A stretch of DNA of 64,000 nucleotides from Ferruginibacter sp. (GTDB lineage: Bacteria > Bacteroidota > Bacteroidia > Chitinophagales > Chitinophagaceae), in assembly GCA_014379625.1 (NCBI GenBank), contig JACMLJ010000002.1, forward strand, positions 87,306 to 151,305, given 5' to 3'. How positions within the stretch are numbered: position 1 is the first letter of the stretch; each line of letters opens with the position of its first letter. Positions 17,945 through 26,111 of the stretch are shown piece after piece. Both the position numbers and the translations under genes were made by a program. The notes below the pieces were generated by a model. That model did not search any database and was not told where the DNA came from. It saw nothing but the letters and a program-made list of their open reading frames with translations.

Positions 17945-18106
17945 ATGAAAACGCCAGTTTTATTTTGCATCCTGCTATTCTTTATTACCGCCTGCGTATT
18001 TACCTGGAAAGCTGAAAGTACATTAGGCCAGGAATTCGGTTATATAGCTGTAATAATTTCAATGGCAGTGTTTAGTAAAAATATCATCGAAAAACTGAAT
18101 GCTTAA
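17945..18106 (+). CDS. Small 53-residue membrane protein
   Basis: The frame starts with ATG at 17945 and runs 53 codons to TAA. The product begins MKTPVLFCILLFFITACVF, a strong hydrophobic helix. A second hydrophobic stretch (GYIAVIISMAVF) and a basic/polar tail follow. The two-helix arrangement, clean ATG and A-rich upstream spacer make it a plausible real gene, but nothing identifies its function. The Cys at position 17 could be a lipobox residue (ITAC). Confidence 0.45.
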   Translation: MKTPVLFCILLFFITACVFTWKAESTLGQEFGYIAVIISMAVFSKNIIEKLNA

Positions 18107-18190
18107 ACGCCGCTGAACACATGCCTGCCGCAGGTATCAGGTGTGCCAGCCGCCGCCATTCGGGCAAGAGCTGCATGCGGGGCCTGCCGT

Positions 18191-19033
18191 TCATGCCATT
18201 ACAGAAACCATTTCTAAACTAACTTCCCCCATTTTTCTATCCCCTGAAATCTTTACTTCACTCAATGCCTGTTCAGGTGCAATGCCTTTTGAAAACAGCT
18301 TCCATGCAATACCGGGATTAATATAAACGGTTGATACGGGTGAAGCAGTTTTTGTTTCTGTTATTTGCCAGCCAGTTTCCGTTTTAGTGATACTCCATTC
18401 TCCCCCAATATCTGTAAGCACTTTTATTGTTATTGTTGTTCCTGTATCAGCAGCTACGTTCCTGTACGTGTGAGGTAGTCCAAACATAAATGTATTAATG
18501 AATGGATAAAATAATTGTCTTGTAAAAAGAGCAGGTTTATTGACAGCTTCCCTAATCTGCTGCTGATGAATAAATTTTTCTGTATACTCCCTGGCTATGT
18601 GAAACCAATTTTCCGACTTGTCCTGTCCTGCCCAAGCAACAGAAAATATGGATATGCCGAAAGGATCTAAAGTCTGCAAGTGCTCAAAATACTGTTTCCC
18701 GGTTACCGCTAAAAATTCTGTCAGTAATTTTGGGCTTAGCCGTTTGGTAGCCAATGTCCAGGATGCGTTTAAATGATTTAGATATGCCACAAGTTCAGCG
18801 TAAGAATTAAAATCCGGGCTTTTTTCTCCAAAATAATGATCTCTTGAAAATGATAAAGTCCTTATATTTCCGTCAAGCAAATGTGACGCTATATCTTTCA
18901 CAGACCAAAGTTTTGCGATGGTAGGCAAATTCCATTCCTCATTTTTTAAAGATGTCAAAAGCTCAATAAGCAAGTTATCCAACACCGGAAACAGATGTAG
19001 TGTTTTAACGGGTATGTTTTTTTGTAAGGTCAT
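18191..19033 (-). CDS. Maleylpyruvate-isomerase-N-terminal (DinB superfamily) protein
   Basis: A 280-residue protein resembling mycothiol-dependent maleylpyruvate isomerase N-terminal domains. The four-helix DinB bundle occupies about residues 10-175, with WSVKDIASHLLDGN providing the first metal His and EKFIHQQQIREAV providing a later one. A C-terminal alpha/beta part (about 190-280) contains the TVYINPGIAWKLFSKGI segment typical of the SCP2-like domain in these proteins. Such proteins are metal-dependent thiol-cofactor transferases or isomerases. The substrate is not predictable, and the neighbours give no hint. Confidence 0.75.
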   Translation of the reverse strand: MTLQKNIPVKTLHLFPVLDNLLIELLTSLKNEEWNLPTIAKLWSVKDIASHLLDGNIRTLSFSRDHYFGEKSPDFNSYAELVAYLNHLNASWTLATKRLSPKLLTEFLAVTGKQYFEHLQTLDPFGISIFSVAWAGQDKSENWFHIAREYTEKFIHQQQIREAVNKPALFTRQLFYPFINTFMFGLPHTYRNVAADTGTTITIKVLTDIGGEWSITKTETGWQITETKTASPVSTVYINPGIAWKLFSKGIAPEQALSEVKISGDRKMGEVSLEMVSVMA

Positions 19034-19221
19034 AATAAGCGTTCATGTAACTGAAGAGTGATTGCTATGCCATTCGGGTTTAGTGTTGCTTATACAGTTT
19101 TGTTTTGCAATGTTGCAGAAAATAAATGAATTGTTTGGTGAAGGTGCTGAATATTTTTTTTGAAAAGCCCCGTTAAAATTGCTTATCAACTTCCATACTA
19201 CCTGTTACCCCTACCCGCCCA

Positions 19222-20922
19222 TCAGATATTCAACCGTTTCAGTTCCTTAACTGCATAGTCGCAGGCCCTCGCGGTGAGCGCCATGTAGGTGAGGGATGGA
19301 TTTAGGTTGGAGCCCGAAGTCATACAGGAACCATCGGTAATAAACACATTGGGTACTTCATGCATTTGATTGAAGCCGTTCAACACAGAAGTTTTTGAAT
19401 TCCTACCCATACGGGCCGTGCCCATCTCGTGATTGGCATTGCCCGGGGCGGAAAGCTTATTGTTAATATTGATATTTTTAAACCCTGCCGATTCCAGCAT
19501 TTCTTTTGCCGTATCGCCCATGTCTTCGTGCATCGCTTTTTCATTGTCCTTGAATTCACAATTGATGACAATGATTGGCTGGCCCCATTTATTTTTTTTA
19601 TCATGGTTCAGCGTGATCCGGTTATCCGCATAAGGAAGGCATTCACCATAAGCAAAGAGGCCTATTTGCCAACCGCCGGGTTCGGTGAGCGCTTCCTTCA
19701 TTTCTGCTCCAATCCCTAAATCAGCCTGGGGCCGATTCCTGTATGCGCTTCCACCCATATTGTAACCACGTATAAATTTGGCGTCCTGCTTTTTCACATT
19801 GCGGAAACGTGGGATGTAAAAGCTGACAGGCCTGCGCCCGTAATAATACATGTCTTCAAAACCATCCACCGTGGCCGAAGCGGCGAGCCCCTTATGGTGA
19901 TCCATTAAATTGCGCCCTACCTGGTCGTTTCCATTACCCAGGCCATTGGGAAAACGGGGGGAAGTAGAATTCAACAAAATAGCAGTTGTGGCAACCGTAG
20001 AGGCATTCAGGAAAATAAGGCGTGCGAAAAAACTGGTCGTTTGGTTAGTTTCGGTATCGATTACTTCCACCCCTATTGCCCTTTTTTTCTGTTCATCATA
20101 CAATACTTTATTAACCAGTGAATGGGGTCTCACTGTTAAATTGCCTGTAGCATAGGCGGCTGGCATTGTACTGGCGTTGGTACTGAAATAGGCACCATAG
20201 GGACAACCCCGGTGACAAAGATCCCGGGCCAGACATTGTCCCCTGCCCTGCACCGCTTTGGTGAGATTGGCAGTTCTGCCCATGATCACTTTACGGTCGG
20301 CGAAACTTGTCTCGGTTTTTTCTTTAAAGAATTTTTCTACGGCATTCATCTCAAAAGGCGGTTGAAAAATCCCATCCGGTAAATGTTTGATATATTCTGC
20401 CTGGCCGCTTACACCAATAAAAGATTCCACATAATCATACCAGGGGGCAATATCTTTATACCGTATCGGCCAGTCAACCCCAAATCCATCTTTGAGATTG
20501 GCTTCAAAATCAAGGTCGCTCCAGCGGTAACAGGCCCTCGCCCACAATAAAGAACGGCCACCTACAATATCACCCCTGATCCAGTCAAAACGTTTGGTTT
20601 CTTCATAGGGATTTTCCTGGTCGCTGATATAAAAATGTTTATTGTCTTCCCGGTAAGAATAATGCCGGCTTTGAACAAACTGCCGCTTTTTTTCTTCGGT
20701 CGTTAAGCTGAGCCGGTGCGGGAATTCCCAGGGATCGTTGGTTGCTGTCGGGTAATGGGGGTGAACCACATTGCCACCCCGGTCCAGCAGGAGTACTTTT
20801 AACCCTTTTTCGCAAAGTTCTTTGGCAGCCCAGCCTCCGCTAATACCAGAGCCTACAATGATGGCATCGTAAGTATGTTCTTCTTTTGATTGTTTTTGGA
20901 TGGAAGGGGAATCGCCTGGCAT
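19222..20922 (-). CDS. GMC-family FAD-dependent oxidoreductase
   Basis: A 566-residue flavoprotein. The Rossmann dinucleotide motif is VGSGISGGWAAKEL near residue 22. A Cys-rich CLARDLCHRGCPYGAYFS segment sits mid-protein (about 235-250). The C-terminal GMC signature includes NHEMGTARMG and SNLNPSLTYMALTARA. The arrangement is that of gluconate-2-dehydrogenase large-subunit/choline-dehydrogenase-like enzymes of Bacteroidota, which oxidise sugar or alcohol substrates. The small gluconate-dehydrogenase subunit often found beside such genes is not visible here. The substrate is unknown. Confidence 0.92.
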   Translation of the reverse strand: MPGDSPSIQKQSKEEHTYDAIIVGSGISGGWAAKELCEKGLKVLLLDRGGNVVHPHYPTATNDPWEFPHRLSLTTEEKKRQFVQSRHYSYREDNKHFYISDQENPYEETKRFDWIRGDIVGGRSLLWARACYRWSDLDFEANLKDGFGVDWPIRYKDIAPWYDYVESFIGVSGQAEYIKHLPDGIFQPPFEMNAVEKFFKEKTETSFADRKVIMGRTANLTKAVQGRGQCLARDLCHRGCPYGAYFSTNASTMPAAYATGNLTVRPHSLVNKVLYDEQKKRAIGVEVIDTETNQTTSFFARLIFLNASTVATTAILLNSTSPRFPNGLGNGNDQVGRNLMDHHKGLAASATVDGFEDMYYYGRRPVSFYIPRFRNVKKQDAKFIRGYNMGGSAYRNRPQADLGIGAEMKEALTEPGGWQIGLFAYGECLPYADNRITLNHDKKNKWGQPIIVINCEFKDNEKAMHEDMGDTAKEMLESAGFKNININNKLSAPGNANHEMGTARMGRNSKTSVLNGFNQMHEVPNVFITDGSCMTSGSNLNPSLTYMALTARACDYAVKELKRLNI

Positions 20923-21121
20923 AGCTGGAAGTATATTTTTTGATCTTTTAAAGATTACACTAAATTATCGGATTATTATTAAGATCATTCCGCATTTTTT
21001 GGAACATTCAAAGTTATAGCCCTTTACGTAGTCCGGCCTGCGGCACCACTGCCATGCCTGTTTGCAATGAGTGGTTAATTAAAGCACTTCAAAGCCTGCT
21101 CAATGAAAAGGCATATTTATG

Positions 21122-22354
21122 CTACATCTCCCTTCTTTTTATTTCCTTTTTTATAAGACTTAATTCCCTCCCTGTTTGTCCGCTCATGGAACTGTTTTCT
21201 TCCGCCCTTCTCATCAGGTAGGGGATCACATCTTTGATGGGGCCAAAGGGTAAGTACTTGCTTACAGAACAACCTGACTTCGCAAGATTGAAAGTGATAT
21301 TGTCACTCATGCCATACAACTGCGAGAAATGCACATGTGGATGATGATGGGGCAATCCCTTTTTGTCCAGTAATTGAGTGGCGAGCAAATTACTGCTGTC
21401 GTTATGAGATGCAACAATTACAGCGATCTTATCCAGGTGGTCGATGCAAAATTCAACCGCGGCGTTGTAATCTTTATCGCAGGCTTCTTTATCCGGTTGT
21501 ATGGGTGATGGATAATTCATATCAGCCGCTCTTTTTCTTTCATTCTCCATATAGGCGCCGCGTACTAATTTTGCCCCTAAAATAAAATTTCTTTCTGCCG
21601 CCGCCTCGTATGAATCCCGCAGGAATTGCAGGCGGTCCGTCCTGTACAACTGGAGGGTATTGTATACGGTCACCCCACCCTTATTTAAAGTATCCATCAT
21701 CATAATCGTTAATGCATCTACCGGGCCCTGTATCCATGTTTCTTCAGCGTCTACCAGTACACCCACTTTTTTTTCGCCGGCAGTTTGACAAATCCTGATC
21801 ATCCGCCCCTGAACCCTTTGCCATTCTTCTTTTTCGGATTGGGGTAACAGTTCGAGTGCCGTTAAATAGCGTTTCATCAAAGTACCTGCTTTCTGCTGCA
21901 TCAACACGTCAATTTTTTCCAATAATGCGAACCGCGAAAAGCCAGTAACTTTAATACTCATAAAAGGAATATTAGATTGGGTAGCGGCATAGTTGATCAC
22001 GCGGATAAATTCTTCGGTAGCGTGATCAAAGCCATGTTCACCGTCATCACCGCCCTCTACTCCATAATCTAAAATTACCTGCACATTGTACTCACCCAGT
22101 TTTTTGACAACAGTAGCTGTTTCCGCCAGTGTTTCACCGCCTACAAATTGACGGAAGATTGTCTTACGGATGATGGTATTTGTAAAAGGTAACTTCCATT
22201 TCATGGCAATCGGGGTTAGCTTTAACCCCAGGTTTACCAGCCATTGAGTACCCATTATAGAAAAGAGGAATTGCGCCTTTTTAAGATCCTCATCTTTTTT
22301 ATAAGCAAAAGCGTATTCGGTATTGTTGAAAGAAATAACGGGTGTAGTATCCAT
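21122..22354 (-). CDS. Proline dehydrogenase (monofunctional, FAD-dependent)
   Basis: About 410 residues forming the PRODH TIM barrel. Family motifs are VILDYGVEGG, KVTGFSRFALLEK, VLVDAEETWIQ, GAKLVRGAYMENER (the Y-M-x-x-E-R substrate-binding signature) and VASHNDSS. It oxidises proline to pyrroline-5-carboxylate, passing electrons to quinone. I place the start at the ATG at 22354 (MDTTPVISF) rather than 22399 because a TATCTTTG -7-like element lies between the two, at 22373-22380. No P5C dehydrogenase is adjacent. Confidence 0.92.
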   Translation of the reverse strand: MDTTPVISFNNTEYAFAYKKDEDLKKAQFLFSIMGTQWLVNLGLKLTPIAMKWKLPFTNTIIRKTIFRQFVGGETLAETATVVKKLGEYNVQVILDYGVEGGDDGEHGFDHATEEFIRVINYAATQSNIPFMSIKVTGFSRFALLEKIDVLMQQKAGTLMKRYLTALELLPQSEKEEWQRVQGRMIRICQTAGEKKVGVLVDAEETWIQGPVDALTIMMMDTLNKGGVTVYNTLQLYRTDRLQFLRDSYEAAAERNFILGAKLVRGAYMENERKRAADMNYPSPIQPDKEACDKDYNAAVEFCIDHLDKIAVIVASHNDSSNLLATQLLDKKGLPHHHPHVHFSQLYGMSDNITFNLAKSGCSVSKYLPFGPIKDVIPYLMRRAEENSSMSGQTGRELSLIKKEIKRREM

Positions 22355-22372
22355 AGAATTTGAAAATTTGCG

Positions 22373-22380
22373 CAAAGATA
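22373..22380 (-). promoter_or_regulatory. Putative -7 element for proline dehydrogenase
   Basis: The minus strand reads TATCTTTG here, matching the Bacteroidota -7 consensus TAnnTTTG, 18 bases upstream of the preferred ATG. No clear -33 TTG is seen at the expected distance. Confidence 0.45.
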
Positions 22381-22672
22381 AGGAATACAAATTGTGCACA
22401 TTTTCGACTACGCATCGTTTTGCATTCCCGGAGTAGCGAAATTCATTGCTGTTGCTGCCCGATGGAAATGCTTAAGAGAAAGAATACCATTAATTAAACG
22501 AAAACCATTAATAGAAAGATGGCACACCGAACAGATAACAGTGAGCGGTAAAATGTTCATTGCTCCAATTTGCTGCTGCGTATTTTGCCGATCTGTGGCT
22601 GCTGTTTAGTTTGCCCGAAATTTTTAACCTCTCCATGTTGATGAAACTACTTTTATAAATACGGATAAAAAC

Positions 22673-22713
22673 GGATAAAAAATCCATTTTTATCCAAAAA
22701 GGGTTTATATTTG
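22673..22713 (+). promoter_or_regulatory. Inverted repeat plus -7-like element upstream of small two-gene unit
   Basis: GGATAAAAA (22673-22681) and TTTTTATCC (22687-22695) form a perfect inverted repeat with a five-base gap, preceded by another ACGGATAAAA copy. TATATTTG (22706-22713), a TAnnTTTG match, lies 20 bases before the ATG at 22734. The arrangement suggests a promoter with an operator, possibly for autoregulation. Confidence 0.45.
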
Positions 22714-22733
22714 GCGGTATTAAAATTAAAACT

Positions 22734-22958
22734 ATGGCAGAAATCAGGTTGAACATCGATGACGGGTTTTTTGAAAGTTTAAAAAAAGAAACTGGTATTA
22801 AAAAAACCGCACAGTTAACAAATGAAGCGCTAAATTTATTAAAATGGGCTGCTTCTGAAATTCGGGCAGGAAGAATTCTTACAACATCAAATGCGGATGG
22901 TTCTGGACAAAAAAAAATTGTTATCCCCAGTTTAGAAAACGCGAAGTTAACTAAGTAA
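22734..22958 (+). CDS. Small hypothetical protein, possibly ribbon-helix-helix-like
   Basis: A 74-residue protein with MAEIRLNIDDGFFESLKKET at its N-terminus. This is a beta-strand followed by an amphipathic helix, as in small ribbon-helix-helix DNA-binding or antitoxin proteins, then a second helix (TNEALNLLKWAASEI). It follows an inverted repeat that could be its operator and precedes a membrane protein gene by 22 bases. The family is not recognised with certainty; a regulator role is only an inference. Confidence 0.55.
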   Translation: MAEIRLNIDDGFFESLKKETGIKKTAQLTNEALNLLKWAASEIRAGRILTTSNADGSGQKKIVIPSLENAKLTK

Positions 22959-22980
22959 GCTAACCAGTAAAAATAATACT

Positions 22981-23514
22981 ATGGCAGATGATGAAAAAAC
23001 TGCTGCTGACGTTAAAATTGCTGCCGATGAAAAAGCTGTTGCAGGTGAAAAAGTTGCTGCTGACGAAAAGGCTGAGGAAGATATTTTAGCGCCCAATCCA
23101 GTAGTTACAGTGGGCTCAGATGAAGTTGAGTTTGTAAGTAGTAATGAGAATAATGTTACGGTATTACCCCCAATTACAAAGGTTGGATATAAACTTTCAA
23201 TATTCATTCTTTGTATAGTTACCGCTTTTTTAGTTGGATTGGTTTTACTTATAAGTTTTAAAACATTTGATGCCTCAGACAAGATTACCATGTCATCAGC
23301 TTCTGTGTCTGATACGGTTTTTTCTCAGCAAAAGGAAATAATTAAAAGCTTACAGGAAGAAAAAAAGAATTACAGGGATTTTATTGTGCAGATTAGCCAG
23401 ATGGTTCTGCTTAATTTATTACTGCCAACTTTAACTGCAATTCTTGGTTATATATTTGGGTCAAGGGAAGGTTCTAATACCGTAAGAAAAAATGACAATG
23501 TTCCCGTTACTTAA
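22981..23514 (+). CDS. Two-helix membrane protein with charged Ala-rich repeat N-terminus
   Basis: A 177-residue protein. Residues 1-37 are an Ala/Asp/Glu/Lys heptad-like repeat built on A-A-D-E-K-A units. Then comes an acidic linker, a strong membrane helix (LSIFILCIVTAFLVGLVLLI, about 79-98), a charged coiled-coil-like segment (QQKEIIKSLQEEKKNYRDF) and a second membrane helix (MVLLNLLLPTLTAILGYIF). It is transcribed with the small upstream gene. No known family is recognised. The hairpin topology with both ends on one side is an inference. Confidence 0.6.
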   Translation: MADDEKTAADVKIAADEKAVAGEKVAADEKAEEDILAPNPVVTVGSDEVEFVSSNENNVTVLPPITKVGYKLSIFILCIVTAFLVGLVLLISFKTFDASDKITMSSASVSDTVFSQQKEIIKSLQEEKKNYRDFIVQISQMVLLNLLLPTLTAILGYIFGSREGSNTVRKNDNVPVT

Positions 23515-23618
23515 CTCTTTTGATAGTAATTTTCTGCAAGCTTGTTGACGTTTGCTTATTTTTAAAATTCTTATGTATCGTTTGAATTTTTGTCTGTCAA
23601 AAAATAGTGGCCAACTCA

Positions 23619-24338
23619 TTATATCGCCTGGTGATTAAAAGGCTGCAATACCATTTCGCTTACCACCCCGCTGGAAGGTTGCTGGCATAAAAACCAAATG
23701 GCTTTGGCGGCTTCTTCGGCCTGTATCATCTTTTCCCTTTGCACTTTTAAATCAATGTTATCCCAAAAAGGAGAATCAACGCCACCCAAAAATAAATTGG
23801 TAATGCGTATATCCGTTCGCTTTAGTTCTTCCCGGATGCTTTGCATCATGCCTACCAATCCGTATTTACTGGCACTGTATGCTGCTGCGCCGGCCATGGG
23901 AACCTTGCCCAATATGCCGGGAATATTGATGATAAGTCCTTTTTTGATTTCTTTCATTGCAGGCAAAAATGCTTTTATCAATAAGAACGGTGCATATAAA
24001 TTGTAATTCAGGGTTTTTAAGAAATCAACTTCCGTTAAGTTTTCCACTGATTTGATAATGCCGATGCCTGCCGCATTCACCAGTATATCAATAGCGTCTA
24101 ATTGCTGAAAATATTTTTCTTTTAATTCGTTTACGGCTGCGGGTTGGGATATGTCCAAAGCAAAAGTCCTTTCCGCGGGAACGCTATTTTCTTTTGCAAC
24201 CACCTGCAACTTTTGTTCGTTTCGGCCCGTAAGAAATAATCTGCCCCCGCTTCCTGCAAGTAAACGTGCTACTGCTGATCCGATACCGCCGGTTGCACCC
24301 ACTATCAATACATTTTTACCATTTAAAGTTTCTATCAT
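23619..24338 (-). CDS. Short-chain dehydrogenase/reductase
   Basis: A 239-residue classical SDR. The cofactor motif is GATGGIGSA (T-G-x-x-x-G-x-G class), NAAG is visible as VNAAGIGI, and the catalytic Tyr/Lys pair is in YSASKYG, with the Ser/Gly region before it (IINIPGILGKV). It is an NAD(P)-dependent oxidoreductase of unknown substrate. It is divergent from the photolyase-related gene, with about 60 bases between the starts. Confidence 0.9.
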   Translation of the reverse strand: MIETLNGKNVLIVGATGGIGSAVARLLAGSGGRLFLTGRNEQKLQVVAKENSVPAERTFALDISQPAAVNELKEKYFQQLDAIDILVNAAGIGIIKSVENLTEVDFLKTLNYNLYAPFLLIKAFLPAMKEIKKGLIINIPGILGKVPMAGAAAYSASKYGLVGMMQSIREELKRTDIRITNLFLGGVDSPFWDNIDLKVQREKMIQAEEAAKAIWFLCQQPSSGVVSEMVLQPFNHQAI

Positions 24339-24398
24339 AAAATCTTTTGCTCATCTAAACAAAGCTGTAATCAATTTGTTTGGTGATGGGCGGTAGTA

Positions 24399-25880
24399 AT
24401 GAAAGAAATCACTATCATATTTCCACACCAGCTTTTTGAACATCACCCCGCCATTGAAACCGGTCGGGATGTTTACTTAATAGAAGAAACACTTTTTTTT
24501 AACCAATATAATTTTCATCGGCAAAAATTAGTATTGCACAGGGCAAGCATGAAAGCTTACGAAGATTTTTTAGTAAATAAAAAAATAGCCGTAAAATATA
24601 TCCAGGCTAACACGCCACAAGCTGATATTAGAAAATTGCTGGCCGATCTGCACCAGCAAAACATTACCACCATTCATATTGCCGATGTTGTGGATGACTG
24701 GTTGCGGCGACGGGTATTTAAAACTTGTTTAAAATATGCTATCCGGGTTGTGGAAAAGGCGTCACCCAATTTTTTAAATATACCAGGGAACTTAAAGGCA
24801 TATTTTGATAAAAAGGGTAACTATTTTCAAACAGCATTTTATACGGATCAGCGCCGGCAAAGAAATATTTTAATAGATGCAGGCGGCCAACCCGAAGGGG
24901 GCCGGTGGAGCTTTGATGCGGACAACAGGCAAAAGTTTCCTGCAACCGCCCTGGTACCCGAAGTAAATGAGGCAAAAGAAAATGTATATGTCCTAGAAGC
25001 GAAAGAATATATTGCCAAAAACTATCCGGCTAATTATGGCCGGGTAGAAAAATTTATTTATCCTGTTGATTTTGCAGGCGCGGAAAAATGGCTGGATGAA
25101 TTTTTGAAGGAGCGCTTTGTACTATTTGGCGTGTATGAAGATGCCATTGTAGCAAAAGAACATTTTCTGCACCATTCAGTGATAAGCCCCCTGCTGAATA
25201 TTGGTTTATTATCACCGCAGGATGTTATAGATAAAGCAATAAAAGCCGCTGTAAAATACCAGGTACCGCTCAACTCACTGGAAGGGTTTATCCGTCAAAT
25301 ATTAGGCTGGCGCGAGTTTATAAGAATGGTATATGAAAGGGAAGGCGCCAAACAACGTACAAAAAATTACTGGGGCTTTACAAGAAAGATACCTGCGGGT
25401 TTCTGGACAGGCGACACCGGCATCGCACCTGTTGATAATGTGATAAAAAAACTTTTGCAAACCGGTTACAGCCATCATATAGAAAGACTGATGGTAATAG
25501 GAAATTTTATGTTACTCTGCGAATTTGACCCCGATGAAGTGTACCGCTGGTTTATGGAAATGTATATAGATGCGTATGACTGGGTGATGGTGCCCAATGT
25601 ATACGGGATGACACAATTTGCGGATGGCGGGCTGATGACTACCAAACCCTACATCAGCGGCAGTAATTATTTACTAAAGATGAGTGATTATAAAAAAGGG
25701 GAATGGACAGCAACCTGGGATGGTTTATTCTGGCGTTTTATGCATGTACACAGGGATTTCTTTTTAAAGAACCCAAGGCTCGGCATGCTGATAAAAACAT
25801 TTGATAAAATGCCCGCTGAAAAGAAAAGCAAACACCTTACCAACGCTGAAAATTATTTAGCGAAAATTGATCATGAATAA
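24399..25880 (+). CDS. Cryptochrome/photolyase-family protein (DPRP, FeS-BCP-like) with few cysteines
   Basis: A 493-residue member of the deoxyribodipyrimidine-photolyase-related family. It starts with the family's IIFPHQLFE strand and ends with YGMTQFADGGLMTTKPYISG, SDYKKGEW and WDGLFWRFMHVHRDFF. Known members (PhrB-type) bind FAD and a [4Fe-4S] cluster held by four Cys and repair (6-4) photoproducts. Here I see only two Cys in the conserved parts (in FKTCLKYA and MLLCEFD). The position that should give C-x-x-C before the LYW motif reads W-T-A-T-W, so the cluster is probably absent. The gene stands alone, divergent from the SDR. Confidence 0.88.
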   Translation: MKEITIIFPHQLFEHHPAIETGRDVYLIEETLFFNQYNFHRQKLVLHRASMKAYEDFLVNKKIAVKYIQANTPQADIRKLLADLHQQNITTIHIADVVDDWLRRRVFKTCLKYAIRVVEKASPNFLNIPGNLKAYFDKKGNYFQTAFYTDQRRQRNILIDAGGQPEGGRWSFDADNRQKFPATALVPEVNEAKENVYVLEAKEYIAKNYPANYGRVEKFIYPVDFAGAEKWLDEFLKERFVLFGVYEDAIVAKEHFLHHSVISPLLNIGLLSPQDVIDKAIKAAVKYQVPLNSLEGFIRQILGWREFIRMVYEREGAKQRTKNYWGFTRKIPAGFWTGDTGIAPVDNVIKKLLQTGYSHHIERLMVIGNFMLLCEFDPDEVYRWFMEMYIDAYDWVMVPNVYGMTQFADGGLMTTKPYISGSNYLLKMSDYKKGEWTATWDGLFWRFMHVHRDFFLKNPRLGMLIKTFDKMPAEKKSKHLTNAENYLAKIDHE

Positions 25881-25934
25881 AATAGCCACCCGGCATTTAA
25901 GCCTGATAAAAGACAATCACAAATTCTTACAATA

Positions 25935-26081
25935 GGCGCCTGGGCAGAAAAAAATGCAAACAAGTTGTCATTTTTTTTTGCAGATTATTTATTAATAGAA
26001 TTACGGCGTTTTTACATTAGCACATTAGCAAATTTAACATGCAAGCTCTTCCTTTAGTTTTAATCGCTCCGGTTAATTTAG
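25935..26081 (+). repeat. Copy 1 of a ~145-bp dispersed intergenic repeat
   Basis: From GGCGCC to AATTTAG this stretch aligns over its full length with 43331-43475, at roughly three-quarters identity by eye. Its central part (from AGATTATTTATTAAT) aligns with 60345-60462. It contains short TTAGCA/TTAGCT-type direct repeats. All three copies are in the same orientation. Confidence 0.7.
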
Positions 26082-26111
26082 TTTCCAGCACGGTTGATTT
26101 ATCCTTTAACA

